The notes under the pieces were generated by a model that saw only the letters and a list, made by a program, of their open reading frames with translations, did no database searches and was not told the DNA's origin. 43,687 nucleotides of DNA from an uncultured Bdellovibrionales bacterium. GTDB taxonomy: Bacteria > Bdellovibrionota > FAC87 > UBA2466. This document shows positions 1-13,410 of this stretch, piece by piece. The DNA lies in contig CALCZU010000139.1 in NCBI GenBank assembly GCA_937903155.1, forward strand, positions 1-43,687. Reading direction: 5' to 3'. Numbering within the stretch: position 1 is the first letter of the stretch; each line of letters opens with the position of its first letter. Made by a program: the position numbers and the translations under genes.

Positions 1-1191
1 CCTCAACCACTCACCGATTTTCTTTCGGTTCCCCGTCTCGATCTCTTCTTGCTGCACTTTCATCTGAATCGTCCCATGCCACGCAATAAACGCCGACATG
101 GCTAAGGTGAGAACCGTTGCTGGGACTGAGAGAAATTTGATCGGTGTCGAAAAACTTTGTGACAATGCAAGCGTAAGAGTGAGCCACCCCAGAAGAGTCA
201 CTGGAGGCAAATACCACGGGTACGGATAGGTCGCCGAAAGATACGCGCAAAGAATTAGAAAACTTAAAGAAGCATATCGCCCCGAAAGATTTCGCACGGG
301 GAACATCCAATAAGTCAGACAAAAAAGACCTAAAAGTCGCGTGCAATGGATCATCCACCAAGTCCAGCCACCCATTTGATAATAAATCGGGCCAAATGCG
401 AGACTCGCCCGGTCAAAAATCCCTTCCCAAGTTCCCATCGAAAACGGATTAAAAACGATCCCCGCTTTTCCCTTCGCAAGAATCGTGTGCGGAATCGGCG
501 AGCCGTAGTATCCCCAAGCAAACAAAAACCACGGCAGATACCCCATCGTGCAAATCAAAGCCGAACGGATCAATAAGCGCCAATTTTTTCGCGTCCCTTC
601 CGACGATAAAAATGCCCAAACCGTGATTGCGATAATGTAGACAAACCCATCAGGGCGCGTCCACATGATCGCGGCCCACGTCCAACCGATTTTTCGATAG
701 GAAGTTTTTAAGTCTTCTTGGATAAAAAGAATCAATAGAGAAACAAACAAAAGTAAAAAAGAGGTCTCCATCCCATTCGTCGAATAGGCAACCGCTTTGA
801 GATCCATTAAGTAGAAAAGCGCAAAAACACTTCGAATCCACGCTGGGACCGAATACCGTTCAAGCAGTGTTAGCAAGACCACCATTGAAAGAGCAAAAGC
901 TAAAATACTCAAAATTCGAAATGCCCATAGCGAAACGATCCAGGACGTTTTCCCAGTGATCCAATAACAAAAAGCCGGAAGCAAAACGCCTATCGGAGAA
1001 GTAAACCCATGAACTTTTTCCCCTTTTTGAAAAACCAACCCCCATCCATCGACCAGGTTCTGACTGTGTTTGAAGGTGATAAAAAAATCCTCCCAAACGT
1101 GCTGCGTAATAAACGAGTAAAGCAGAGGGACAAGGAGTGCTGCAAAAAACCAGATGATATGGCGCTTACAATTCAAAAAGGTTTGCAACAT
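1..1191 (-). CDS. GT-C type polytopic membrane glycosyltransferase, C-terminus beyond window
   Basis: Reading the minus strand from ATG at 1191 gives 397 uninterrupted codons to base 1 with no stop, so the gene is cut by the window edge. An in-frame TAA lies two codons before the ATG. The protein is mostly hydrophobic, with many membrane segments starting at about residue 12. Motifs seen are an acidic first loop with EDFFITF (34-40), VHGFTSPIG (60-68), STNGMETS (137-144), WTRPDGF (177-183) and YYGSPIPHT (228-236). These resemble the loops of bacterial GT-C enzymes that use polyprenyl-linked sugars, such as AftB-like arabinofuranosyltransferases; donor and acceptor are unknown. No strong ribosome binding site is visible. 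It is divergent from secE and likely acts in envelope polysaccharide synthesis (inference). Confidence 0.75.
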   Translation of the reverse strand, partial: MLQTFLNCKRHIIWFFAALLVPLLYSFITQHVWEDFFITFKHSQNLVDGWGLVFQKGEKVHGFTSPIGVLLPAFCYWITGKTSWIVSLWAFRILSILAFALSMVVLLTLLERYSVPAWIRSVFALFYLMDLKAVAYSTNGMETSFLLLFVSLLILFIQEDLKTSYRKIGWTWAAIMWTRPDGFVYIIAITVWAFLSSEGTRKNWRLLIRSALICTMGYLPWFLFAWGYYGSPIPHTILAKGKAGIVFNPFSMGTWEGIFDRASLAFGPIYYQMGGWTWWMIHCTRLLGLFCLTYWMFPVRNLSGRYASLSFLILCAYLSATYPYPWYLPPVTLLGWLTLTLALSQSFSTPIKFLSVPATVLTLAMSAFIAWHGTIQMKVQQEEIETGNRKKIGEWLR

Positions 1192-1389
1192 CCATTAATT
1201 ATAGACGACTTCCGAGATTTTTCTACACCGCGAATCTTGCACCACGGCCTCACCTTTGCTAAAACAGATTAATTAACGCGTCGATCGCCACCAAAACTCC
1301 TCTCCCAGACGCTCAATTCACAATACTTAAAAAAATCAATTCATTTACTTGAAATTTGAGCATTTTTACGGCACAACTGTCCGTTACGT

Positions 1390-1761
1390 ATGGACAACCG
1401 GAAAGTCACAGTCACATCATATCTCGGCGCAGCAGCACTCGTGTGGTTTTTGAGCCGTTCTTTTATCTTTTGGATGATTTCCACCTTTTATAAGGTGAGA
1501 AAAATTCCAGCTCTAAATACCTTAAAAGAAGTTCTGCCATTTCTGCTCTTTGCATTGACCTTTGCGATTCTTTTGAAGCATCCAAAAGTGAATGAAGTCA
1601 TGGACGAAGTGGTCTCCGAACTTAAAAAAGTAAGCTGGCCCAGTCGAGATGATGTCATGAAGTCTACTTGGGTCGTTTTAATCTATATTTTAATTGCTAG
1701 TTTCATCCTCTCGGGTTTCGACCTGTTATGGGGAAAACTGGTTGGTTTATTACTTAGCTAG
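1390..1761 (+). CDS. secE: Preprotein translocase subunit SecE
   Basis: 123 residues. SecE clamps SecY in the SecYEG channel of the inner membrane. The conserved cytoplasmic amphipathic segment (SELKKVSWPSRDDVM, about 76-90) is followed by the essential C-terminal membrane helix (about 93-118). Two further helices lie at about 10-30 and 48-63, so this is the three-helix form seen in E. coli rather than the single-helix form. It starts at the only sensible ATG, which has no clear Shine-Dalgarno sequence. nusG follows 15 nt later, the classical neighbour. The usual upstream tRNA-Trp gene is not present in the 200 nt before the start. Confidence 0.95.
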   Translation: MDNRKVTVTSYLGAAALVWFLSRSFIFWMISTFYKVRKIPALNTLKEVLPFLLFALTFAILLKHPKVNEVMDEVVSELKKVSWPSRDDVMKSTWVVLIYILIASFILSGFDLLWGKLVGLLLS

Positions 1762-1776
1762 AAGGAAGAAGCTGTC

Positions 1777-2406
1777 GTGAGCGACGAAAAGCTAGAGAAC
1801 AATAATTTAGATTCGATTGAACCCTCTCAATCTGAAGGTTCAACCGATGCGCAAACGACTGGTTCTGAAGAGAACGAGGCTCGATGGTACGTCGTTCATA
1901 CCTACAGTGGTTTTGAACAAAAAGCCAAAATCGCCCTTCACGAACGCATTCGTCAGTTTAAGATGGAAAAAATGTTCGTAGACGTTTTGATTCCCTCTGA
2001 AAACGTGATTGAGCTTGGCAAAGGCGGAGAAAAGAAAACGACCACCCGCAAGTTCTTCCCAGGGTACATGCTCGTTAAGATGATTTTAAATGACAACACT
2101 TGGCACTTAGTGAAAAGCACACCCAAGATCACCGGTTTCGTTGGAAATGCGATCCGACCTCCTGCAGTACCGGATGAAGAAGTCAGCCGAATTACCAATC
2201 AAATGGCCGAAGGCAGTCTGAAGCCGAGACCAAAAGTCCAATTCGAAGAAGGCGAAAGCGTCCGTGTTATCGACGGTCCATTCGTCAATTTCAATGGTGT
2301 GGTAGAAGAAGTGAAACCGGACAAAGGCAAGTTGCGAGTACTCGTCAGTATCTTTGGTCGGTCGACTCCTGTTGAACTGGATTTCATACAGGTCGAGAAG
2401 AATTAA
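1777..2406 (+). CDS. nusG: Transcription termination/antitermination factor NusG
   Basis: 209 residues from a GTG start preceded by the purine-rich GAAGGAAGAA. After an acidic, low-complexity N-terminal extension of about 35 residues comes the NGN domain, with RWYVVHTYSGFEQK (36-49) and the FFPGYMLVKM segment, then a C-terminal KOW domain (GESVRVIDGPFVNFNGVVEEV). NusG binds RNA polymerase, reduces pausing and couples it to Rho or ribosomal protein S10. It is somewhat longer than E. coli NusG (181) because of the extension. It is co-transcribed with secE and rplK. Confidence 0.96.
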   Translation: MSDEKLENNNLDSIEPSQSEGSTDAQTTGSEENEARWYVVHTYSGFEQKAKIALHERIRQFKMEKMFVDVLIPSENVIELGKGGEKKTTTRKFFPGYMLVKMILNDNTWHLVKSTPKITGFVGNAIRPPAVPDEEVSRITNQMAEGSLKPRPKVQFEEGESVRVIDGPFVNFNGVVEEVKPDKGKLRVLVSIFGRSTPVELDFIQVEKN

Positions 2407-2422
2407 TTTTAGGGAGTAAGCG

Positions 2423-2848
2423 ATGAAAAAGTTAACCGCATTAGTGAAGTTACAGATTCCAGGTGGAAAAGCGAATCCATCTCCCCCAGTCGGTCCTGCA
2501 TTAGGACAGCACGGGGTGAATATCATGGAATTTTGCAAGCAGTTCAATGCTCGCACTCAGCAAACCAATGGAATGATTATTCCGGTAGTCATCAGCATTT
2601 TTGCCGACCGTTCCTTCACCTTTATTACCAAAACCCCTCCGGTTGCAGTACTGCTGAAAAAAGCAGCGAATATCGAAAAGGGTTCGGGAGTTCCAAATAA
2701 AACTAAAGTGGGAACCGTGAAAATGGCCGATGTGATTCAAATCGCAAAAACCAAAATGCCGGATTTAAACACGATTAACCTAGACTCTGCAGTCTCTCAG
2801 GTTTGCGGAACCGCCCGAAGCATGGGCTTAGAAGTCGTCGGAAAATAA
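2423..2848 (+). CDS. rplK: 50S ribosomal protein L11
   Basis: 141 residues, the normal length. The N-terminal domain contains the P-rich stretch GGKANPSPPVGPALGQHGVNIM (about 12-33, given for location), the part that contacts the stringent factor and thiostrepton in the family. The C-terminal domain binds 23S rRNA and ends in the typical GTARSMGLEV. An AGGGAG ribosome binding site precedes the ATG. rplA follows after 11 nt. Confidence 0.97.
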   Translation: MKKLTALVKLQIPGGKANPSPPVGPALGQHGVNIMEFCKQFNARTQQTNGMIIPVVISIFADRSFTFITKTPPVAVLLKKAANIEKGSGVPNKTKVGTVKMADVIQIAKTKMPDLNTINLDSAVSQVCGTARSMGLEVVGK

Positions 2849-2859
2849 GAGGAGTATTT

Positions 2860-3570
2860 GTGGCAAAACGTGGAAAAATTTATAAAACTAATTTAGCAAA
2901 AGTCGACAGAACAAAACGCTACTCACTAGATGAAGCGCTTTCTATCGTCGAAACTTTTCAAGCTCGCAAGTTTGATGAATCGATTGAAGTGGCTATCAAC
3001 TTAGGTGTGGATCCTAAGCAGTCTGATCAAATGGTCAGAGGCGCTTCGGTCCTTCCTCACGGGATTGGAAAAACCATCCGAGTCGCAGCCATTGTTCGCG
3101 GCGATGCGGAAAAAGAAGCACGTGAAGCCGGTGCTGATTTTGTCGGAAGTGACGACCTCATCGAAAAGATTGAAAAAGGATGGCTCGATTTCGACCGTCT
3201 TCTTGCAACTCCTGATACCTTAAAAGACCTCACCAAGGTCGCCAAAGTTCTTGGCCCCAGAGGAATGATGCCGAACAAAAAAACCGGCACTGTGACCACC
3301 GAAATTGGAAAAGCCGTGAGAGAGCAAAAACTCGGTAAGGTGGAATACAAGGTAGAAAAGTCAGGAATTGTTCACACGCTTTTTGGCCGTAAATCCTTCG
3401 GAAAAGACAAATTGAAGGACAACTTTTTGACTTTATTCGAAAATATTTTGAAAGCGAAGCCAGCCACATCCAAAGGAGTGTATATCCGTAAGGTTACTAT
3501 CGCTCCGACGATGGGACCGGGTCTTGTTCTCGACTCTCAAGCTGTAGAGATTGAGGCAAGAAAAGCATAA
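2860..3570 (+). CDS. rplA: 50S ribosomal protein L1
   Basis: 236 residues, the usual length for bacterial L1. I place the start at GTG 2860 because AGAGGAG lies just before it, and because the product then begins MAKRGKIYK like other L1 proteins. An upstream in-frame start would overlap rplK by about 45 nt and add a non-conserved leader. Conserved L1 segments include KVLGPRGMMPNKKTGTVT (about 129-146) and the C-terminal MGPGLVLD. L1 forms the mobile L1 stalk at the E-site and in many bacteria represses its own rplKA mRNA. No operator was identified here. Confidence 0.95.
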   Translation: MAKRGKIYKTNLAKVDRTKRYSLDEALSIVETFQARKFDESIEVAINLGVDPKQSDQMVRGASVLPHGIGKTIRVAAIVRGDAEKEAREAGADFVGSDDLIEKIEKGWLDFDRLLATPDTLKDLTKVAKVLGPRGMMPNKKTGTVTTEIGKAVREQKLGKVEYKVEKSGIVHTLFGRKSFGKDKLKDNFLTLFENILKAKPATSKGVYIRKVTIAPTMGPGLVLDSQAVEIEARKA

Positions 3571-3587
3571 ATTAGGCCAGAATTCGG

Positions 3588-3631
3588 TTGACGGATAAAA
3601 AGTTTGGGTATTTAAATGTCAGCTTACATTT
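3588..3631 (+). promoter_or_regulatory. rplJ leader with promoter-like hexamers and a small hairpin
   Basis: The 90-nt gap between rplA and rplJ is the widest within this operon. It contains TTGACG (3588-3593) and, 18 nt on, TTAAAT (3612-3617), a possible internal promoter. A perfect 6-bp inverted repeat AAATGT/ACATTT (3614-3619 and 3626-3631) also lies here. In E. coli the rplJ leader carries a promoter and the L10 autoregulatory site; equivalence here is by position only. Confidence 0.4.
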
Positions 3632-3660
3632 GGGTCCCGTTTGTCTATTAGGAGAAGTCT

Positions 3661-4194
3661 TTGAACCGCACGCAAAAACAAACATTTGTAGATGATTTAG
3701 CAAAGGGAATCCAAGAAGCCCAAGCATTTGCTTTAATGTCTTTTTCCAAATTAACGGTCGAACAAATGACGACTTTCCGTCTTGCTCTCAGCAAGAACGA
3801 TGTGAAAGTAAAAGTCGTTAAAAACACCCTCGCAAAACGTGTCTTGGGGGCTACCAGTTTTAAAGATCTGAACAAAGATTTCTCAGGTCCAACCCTAATC
3901 GCTTACAGTAAAGGCGACCCCGTCTTAACCGCAAAAGCCGTCATGGAATGGGCTGGAAAAGAAGGTTTTGATATCAAAATGAAGAGCGGTGCTGCTCTTG
4001 GACAGATTATGTCCGGCGCACAGATTAAGTCTCTCTCACTCTTACCTGGACGCAATCAGCTCTTGGTCAGTTTCTTGTGGGCAGTCAATTCCCACCAAAC
4101 AAGTTTCCTAAATGCTCTTTCGGATACACCGCGTAAATTGGGTTATGCTCTTGGTGCGCTGAAGTCGAAGAAAGAAAAAGAGTCGGGAAATTAA
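3661..4194 (+). CDS. rplJ: 50S ribosomal protein L10
   Basis: 177 residues from a TTG start preceded by AGGAGAA (spacing about 5 nt). The N-terminal rRNA-binding region (NRTQKQTFVDDLAKGI; VKVVKNTLAKR around 57-67) matches the L10 family, and the C-terminal helix would bind L7/L12 dimers. L10 is the base of the ribosomal stalk that recruits translational GTPases. It lies directly upstream of rplL, its binding partner. The rare TTG start may moderate translation. Confidence 0.95.
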   Translation: MNRTQKQTFVDDLAKGIQEAQAFALMSFSKLTVEQMTTFRLALSKNDVKVKVVKNTLAKRVLGATSFKDLNKDFSGPTLIAYSKGDPVLTAKAVMEWAGKEGFDIKMKSGAALGQIMSGAQIKSLSLLPGRNQLLVSFLWAVNSHQTSFLNALSDTPRKLGYALGALKSKKEKESGN

Positions 4195-4220
4195 TACTAT
4201 TTAATTAGAAGGAGTCAGTC

Positions 4221-4601
4221 ATGCCAACAACAGAAGATCAGGTATTCGAATATTTCGATAAAGCAAATTTGCTCGAAATCTCCGAGTTCGTAAAGAAGTT
4301 TGAAACCCGTTATGGAGTCAGTGCTGCTGCACCCGTATCCGTTGGAGTCGCTGCTGCTCCCGGAGCTGCTGCTGCCCCAACCGAAGAAAAGACTGCGTTT
4401 GACGTAATCTTGACTGAAGGCGGAGCTCAAAAAGTGAACGTGATTAAAGAAATCCGTAGCTTTACGACGCTTGGACTTAAAGAAGCAAAAGACTTGGTAG
4501 AAGGCGCACCTAAAACATTAAAAGAAGGCGTCACCAAGAAAGAAGCTGAAGAGATCAAGAAGAAACTCGAAGCTGCTGGTGCCAAAGTCGAAATTAAGTA
4601 G
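4221..4601 (+). CDS. rplL: 50S ribosomal protein L7/L12
   Basis: 126 residues. It shows the N-terminal dimerisation helix pair, an Ala/Pro/Gly-rich hinge (about 36-56), and the C-terminal domain with KTAFDVIL, KVNVIKEIRSFTTLGLKEAK and a Lys-rich last helix. This is a complete stalk protein that contacts EF-Tu, EF-G and IF2. A strong AGAAGGAG ribosome binding site fits its multi-copy stoichiometry. It is followed by a 62-nt gap to rpoB without an obvious attenuator. Confidence 0.97.
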   Translation: MPTTEDQVFEYFDKANLLEISEFVKKFETRYGVSAAAPVSVGVAAAPGAAAAPTEEKTAFDVILTEGGAQKVNVIKEIRSFTTLGLKEAKDLVEGAPKTLKEGVTKKEAEEIKKKLEAAGAKVEIK

Positions 4602-4663
4602 TACTTTGCCCGTAATCGTTTTTAACCTACATTTAGGGACACTTGTGTCCATTCGAGGTGAAT

Positions 4664-7600
4664 ATGGCCTCTACTCGCCTATTCGAGAGTAAACGCTTTC
4701 GTAAGGAGTTTGGTAAAAATCCACCACTCATAGAAATTCCGGATCTCATTGAGGTCCAGAAGAAGTCTTATGAAAAGTTTTTGCAAGCGGAATCAACCCC
4801 GCAAAGCAGAGAAGGTTTTGGTCTTCAGGGAGTATTCAAGTCTGTATTTCCAATACATGACTTTAATAATACCTCGAGCCTTGAATTCGACTCATATACT
4901 TTAGAGACTCCGAAGTATGACGTCGACGAATGTCGTTCTCGTGGAATGAGCTTTGCCGCCCCACTTAAAGTGACGGTAAGGCTCGAAGTCTACGAAATTG
5001 ATGAAGCGACTCAAACCCGCAGCATCAAAGACGTTAAAGAACAAGAAGTGTACTTAGGGGAAATTCCTCTAATGACCGATCGCGGAAGTTTCATTATTAA
5101 TGGAACTGAGCGAGTCGTTGTCAGTCAGTTACACCGTTCTCCAGGGGTATTTTTCGATCATGATAAAGGAACTTCTCACGCGAGTGGGAAGCTTTTGTAT
5201 TCTGCCCGTATCATTCCTTATAGAGGTTCTTGGCTCGACTTCGAATTCGATCACAAAGACATCATTTATGTCAGAATCGATAGACGTAGAAAACTCCACG
5301 TCACCGTCCTCTTAAAAGCATTAGGTTACTCAGTCGATGAATTGCTCGAGTTCTTTTATGAACACGAAACCATTACTGTCGGAAAAACCGGTAAATTCTT
5401 TTTAAGTTTTGAACCCAAACTTTACACCAGTCAAAGAGCGAACTGGGACTGGGTTGACGAAGATGGCAAAGTCATCCTCGAAAAAAACAAAAAGTTTACG
5501 CCTTCGGTCATGCGAAAAATCGAAGAGGCGAAAATTAAAAAGTTCCCACTCACTGCCGAACAACTCGTCGGAAAAATCAGTGCTAAAGACGTCGTCGATT
5601 TAGAAACTGGGGAAGTGCTTTTAGAGTGCAACGAAGAGATTACTGAAGACAAGCTTACTTTACTGGTCGAAAGAAAGATCACCGATTTCGTCATTCTCTT
5701 CACCGATCGAATCAACGTCGGAACTTATCTGCGCGATACCCTCGTTCAAGATAAAGTAAATTCCCGCGAAGAAGCTTTAATTGAAATTTATCGTCGATTG
5801 CGACCTGGGGATCCCCCAACGCTTGAAACCGCTCAAGTTCTTTTTGATGGTCTTTTCTTTGATGCCACCAAATATGACTTGTCCAAAGTCGGCCGTCTTA
5901 AAATCAATCATAAATTTGGTTTTAATACTCCGATCGAAAACACAACGCTGACTAAAGAAGATATCATGGCAGTGGTTCAGTACTTAATTGAACTGAAAAA
6001 CGGAAAAGGCCAAATTGATGATATCGATCATTTAGGAAATCGACGTGTCAGAGCCGTAGGCGAACTTTTAGAAAATCAATTCCGCATTGGTCTTGTCCGT
6101 ATGGAAAGAGCCATTCGGGAGAGAATGAGTCTTCAAGATGTTGAAACACTCATGCCTCACGATTTAATCAACGCGAAACCTGTTTCCGCGGTGGTGAAAG
6201 AATTCTTCGGAAGCTCTCAGCTTTCTCAGTTCATGGATCAAACAAATCCACTTTCTGAAGTCACACATAAACGCCGACTGAGCGCCCTTGGGCCCGGTGG
6301 TTTGACTCGTGAAAGAGCCGGATTCGAAGTCCGAGACGTTCATTCGACGCATTATGGTCGAATTTGTCCGATTGAAACGCCTGAAGGTCCAAACATTGGT
6401 TTGATCTCTTCGCTTTCAACTTTCGGTCGCGTGAACGAATACGGATTCATTGAAACTCCTTACCGTAAAGTTACGGATGGAAAAGTTTCAAGCGAAGTCG
6501 TTTTCTACTCCGCTCTTGAAGAAGAAAATCATACGATTGCACAGGCGAAAATTCCTGTTGTGAATAATACAATTGATGCAGATTTCGTTTCTGCTCGTAA
6601 GCACGGCGAAACCACATTAGCTCGTAAAGATGAAATCGATCTCATGGACGTGGCGCCTAATCAGCTCGTGTCGATTGCAGCATCGATGATTCCTTTCTTA
6701 GAAAACGACGATGCGAATAGAGCTCTTATGGGTTCGAACATGCAACGTCAGGCCGTTCCCCTTCTCCGTTCTCGCGCCCCATTGGTCGGAACCGGGATGG
6801 AAAAACTTGTGGCTCGTGATTCCGGTGTAACCGTAGTCGCTCGTCATAGTGGAATTATCGATTTTGTGGACGCGACTCGAATCGTTGTCCGAATCGATGA
6901 AAAAGAAAGAAAATCTGGTTCATCGGGCGTTGATATTTACAGTTTAATTAAATACCGACGTTCAAACCAAAACACCTGCGTCAACCAAAAGCCGATTGTC
7001 GAAATTGGCGAACGGATTGAAAAAGGACAAGTCTTAGCCGACGGTCCCGCAACCGATATGGGTGAATTGGCTCTTGGACAGAACATCGTCGTGGCTTTCA
7101 TGCCATGGGGTGGATACAACTTCGAAGATTCTATCTTGCTTTCGGAAGAACTCGTCCGTGACGACGTTTTCACTTCCGTCCACATCGAAGAATTCGAATG
7201 TATTGCTCGAGACACAAAGCTCGGAAAAGAAGAAGTTACTCGCGATATTCCGAACGTCAGTGAAGAACAACTCATGAACCTTGATAGTTCAGGGATTGTC
7301 CGCATCGGCGCCGAAGTAAAGCCTGGCGATATTCTTGTGGGTAAAATCACTCCAAAAGGTGAAACCCAACTTTCTCCTGAAGAAAAACTCTTAAGAGCTA
7401 TCTTCGGTGAAAAAGCCGGCGACGTGAAAGACAGTTCTTTACGCGTTTCCCCTGGAATTGTGGGAACTGTGATCGGAGCTCAAGTTTTCTCTCGAGAAGG
7501 CGCAGATAAAGACGAAAGAACTGCCCGAATCGTGGAAGAAGACGAAGCTAAATTCCGTAAGGATGAGCAAACTGAAGTCAGAATTCTTCAAGATGCCGCC

Positions 7601-8766
7601 CGTAAGAAAATTGGATCTTTAATTGTCGGTCAAGTGACGACTGGAAAACTGCTCGATACGTCGGGTGAAAATCAGCTCTTGAAAAAGGGCGACGACATCA
7701 CTCAACAAGTATTCGATACCGTTCCATTCGATTTGATTCGTCATATCCCGCTTTCAACCGATGTCGAAGCACAAGTCAGTCAGATTGTTGCTGCGATTGA
7801 TATTCAGGTACAGTCCATCCGCACGTTCTTTGATGAAAAAGTCAAAAAACTTAAAAAAGGCGATGAACTTCCTCCTGGCGTTATCAAGATGGTCAAAGTC
7901 TACATTGCAATCAAAAGAAAGATTGCCGTGGGAGATAAAATGGCCGGACGACACGGAAATAAAGGGGTTATTTCCCGAATTCTCCCGATGGAAGACATGC
8001 CTTTCATGGAAGACGGAACTCCAGTTCAAGTCGTTTTAAATCCATTAGGCGTTCCTTCTCGTATGAACGTGGGACAGATCTTAGAGTGTCACCTTGGACG
8101 TGCCGCTCAAGGTTTCGGACTCAAAATTCAGCAACAGTTGGAAAAATGGAATGAAACCGAGTTGAAAAAACTCGTTAAAACATTCTTCCCAGCTAAGAAC
8201 CTGACAAAAGAGCTCGACGAACTCGATACTGAGAGCCTGAAAAAGATGGCGCGTACGTTGAAAAGAGGCTTGCATATGGCAACTCCTGTTTTCGACAGCT
8301 GTACAGAAGCCGAAATTTATCAGTCGCTCGAAGATGTCGGTCTCCCGAATAACGGACAACAAATTCTATTTGATGGCCGTACCGGGGAATCGTTCAAACA
8401 TGATGTGACCGTCGGTGTGATGTACGTCTTGAAACTCCATCATTTAGTGGACGAAAAGATTCACGCTAGAAGTATTGGACCCTACAGTCTTGTGACTCAG
8501 CAGCCTCTCGGCGGTAAAGCACAATTCGGGGGACAGAGACTTGGGGAAATGGAAGTTTGGGCACTTGAAGCTTATGGTGCCGCTTACTGTCTCCAGGAAC
8601 TTCTCACTGTGAAGTCAGATGACGTAGCAGGTAGAACCCGAATGTTTGAAGCAATTGTTAAAGGCGAGAACGTCTTGGAACCCGGATTACCGGAATCCTT
8701 CAACGTTCTAGTCAAAGAACTACAGAGCTTGGCACTTGATGTTGAGCTTATCGAGGATGCAACGAT

Positions 8767-8770
<4 letters not shown>
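4664..8770 (+). CDS. rpoB: DNA-directed RNA polymerase subunit beta
   Basis: 1368 residues from ATG 4664, chosen because GAGG lies 5 nt before it and the product begins MASTRLFESKRFRKEFGK as expected; an in-frame TTG at 4643 would add seven residues. The rifampicin-binding cluster lies at about 516-545 (GSSQLSQFMDQTNPLSEVTH, then KRRLSALGPGGL) and carries the wild-type Asp, His and Ser at the common resistance positions, so no target-site rifampicin resistance is visible. The C-terminus has the conserved QPLGGKAQFGGQRLGEMEVWALEAYGA region (location only). It overlaps rpoC by 4 nt (ATGA), giving coupled 1:1 synthesis of the core subunits. Confidence 0.97.
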
Positions 8771-12921
<4,151 letters not shown>

Positions 12922-12970
12922 TCTATCAGGCTTCGTTCCTCTACCCCTGACAGGTAAATTATTTTAATCA

Positions 12971-13002
12971 ATAGCGAGAAGGAAACTTCTCGCTATTTTT
13001 TT
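12971..13002 (+). terminator. Intrinsic terminator of the rpoBC operon
   Basis: A perfect 11-bp stem (12971-12981 with 12986-12996) is closed by a GAAA tetraloop and followed by seven T. It lies 49 nt after the rpoC stop. A GNRA-type loop and an uninterrupted U tract make this a strong rho-independent terminator. Confidence 0.93.
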
Positions 13003-13025
13003 GCCTAAACTTTTTCAATGGGAAA

Positions 13026-13325
13026 TTAAGAGCCTGGAGTCAGGACCATATTGGTCGTGATCTGGCGTCCTCGAGGAGGACTGGATTGACTGTCTGCGGG
13101 ATTGTTCGCGGTCGGTTCACCCGGGGGCAAAGAAGCGTCGTCAATATCAACCGGAGGCGTATTTGGGACTAACCTAGGAACTGGAATCTCTTCCGAAATT
13201 CCGGCGATACTGCTCGCGGCCCCATCCTTTTTCGCACAGCCTTGAGAATAGAACAAAGCAATAAATAGAATGAGGAAAAGCGAAAAATTTGTCAGCCAAT
13301 TTGATTCTTGTTTCGAAGTTTTCAT
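13026..13325 (-). CDS. Small Pro-rich lipoprotein, function unknown
   Basis: 99 residues. It has a positively charged start, a hydrophobic segment (about 14-26) and a Cys at 30 in the context YSQGC, suggesting a lipoprotein signal peptide; the lipobox is imperfect at -3/-2. The mature part is short, low in complexity and rich in Pro, Ser and Asp, so it is probably disordered. I do not recognise a family. It lies 85 nt downstream of the pseudouridine synthase gene on the same strand, and its stop sits just beyond the rpoC terminator. An alternative is a membrane-anchored small protein without acylation. Confidence 0.6.
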   Translation of the reverse strand: MKTSKQESNWLTNFSLFLILFIALFYSQGCAKKDGAASSIAGISEEIPVPRLVPNTPPVDIDDASLPPGEPTANNPADSQSSPPRGRQITTNMVLTPGS

Positions 13326-13410
13326 ATAGCTTCTTTTCGACCTTGAAGTCTTATCGGTATTTTACACACTTATTGAGTAGGGTTTAAAGCTCTCAATTAT
13401 GGAGTTTTTT

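Noticed and set aside
1009..1272. Plus-strand ORF of 87 codons overlapping the left-edge glycosyltransferase
   Set aside because: The opposite strand is open over 397 codons with clear membrane-enzyme motifs; this ORF is its shadow.
1192..1389. Expected tRNA-Trp gene before secE
   Set aside because: No cloverleaf or T-loop consensus on either strand; the classical tRNA-secE link is absent here.
2803..2859. Upstream start of rplA inside rplK
   Set aside because: It adds a non-conserved leader, while GTG 2860 has a good ribosome binding site and the canonical L1 start.
6200..6300. Rifampicin resistance change in rpoB
   Set aside because: The cluster carries the wild-type Asp, His and Ser at the usual resistance sites.
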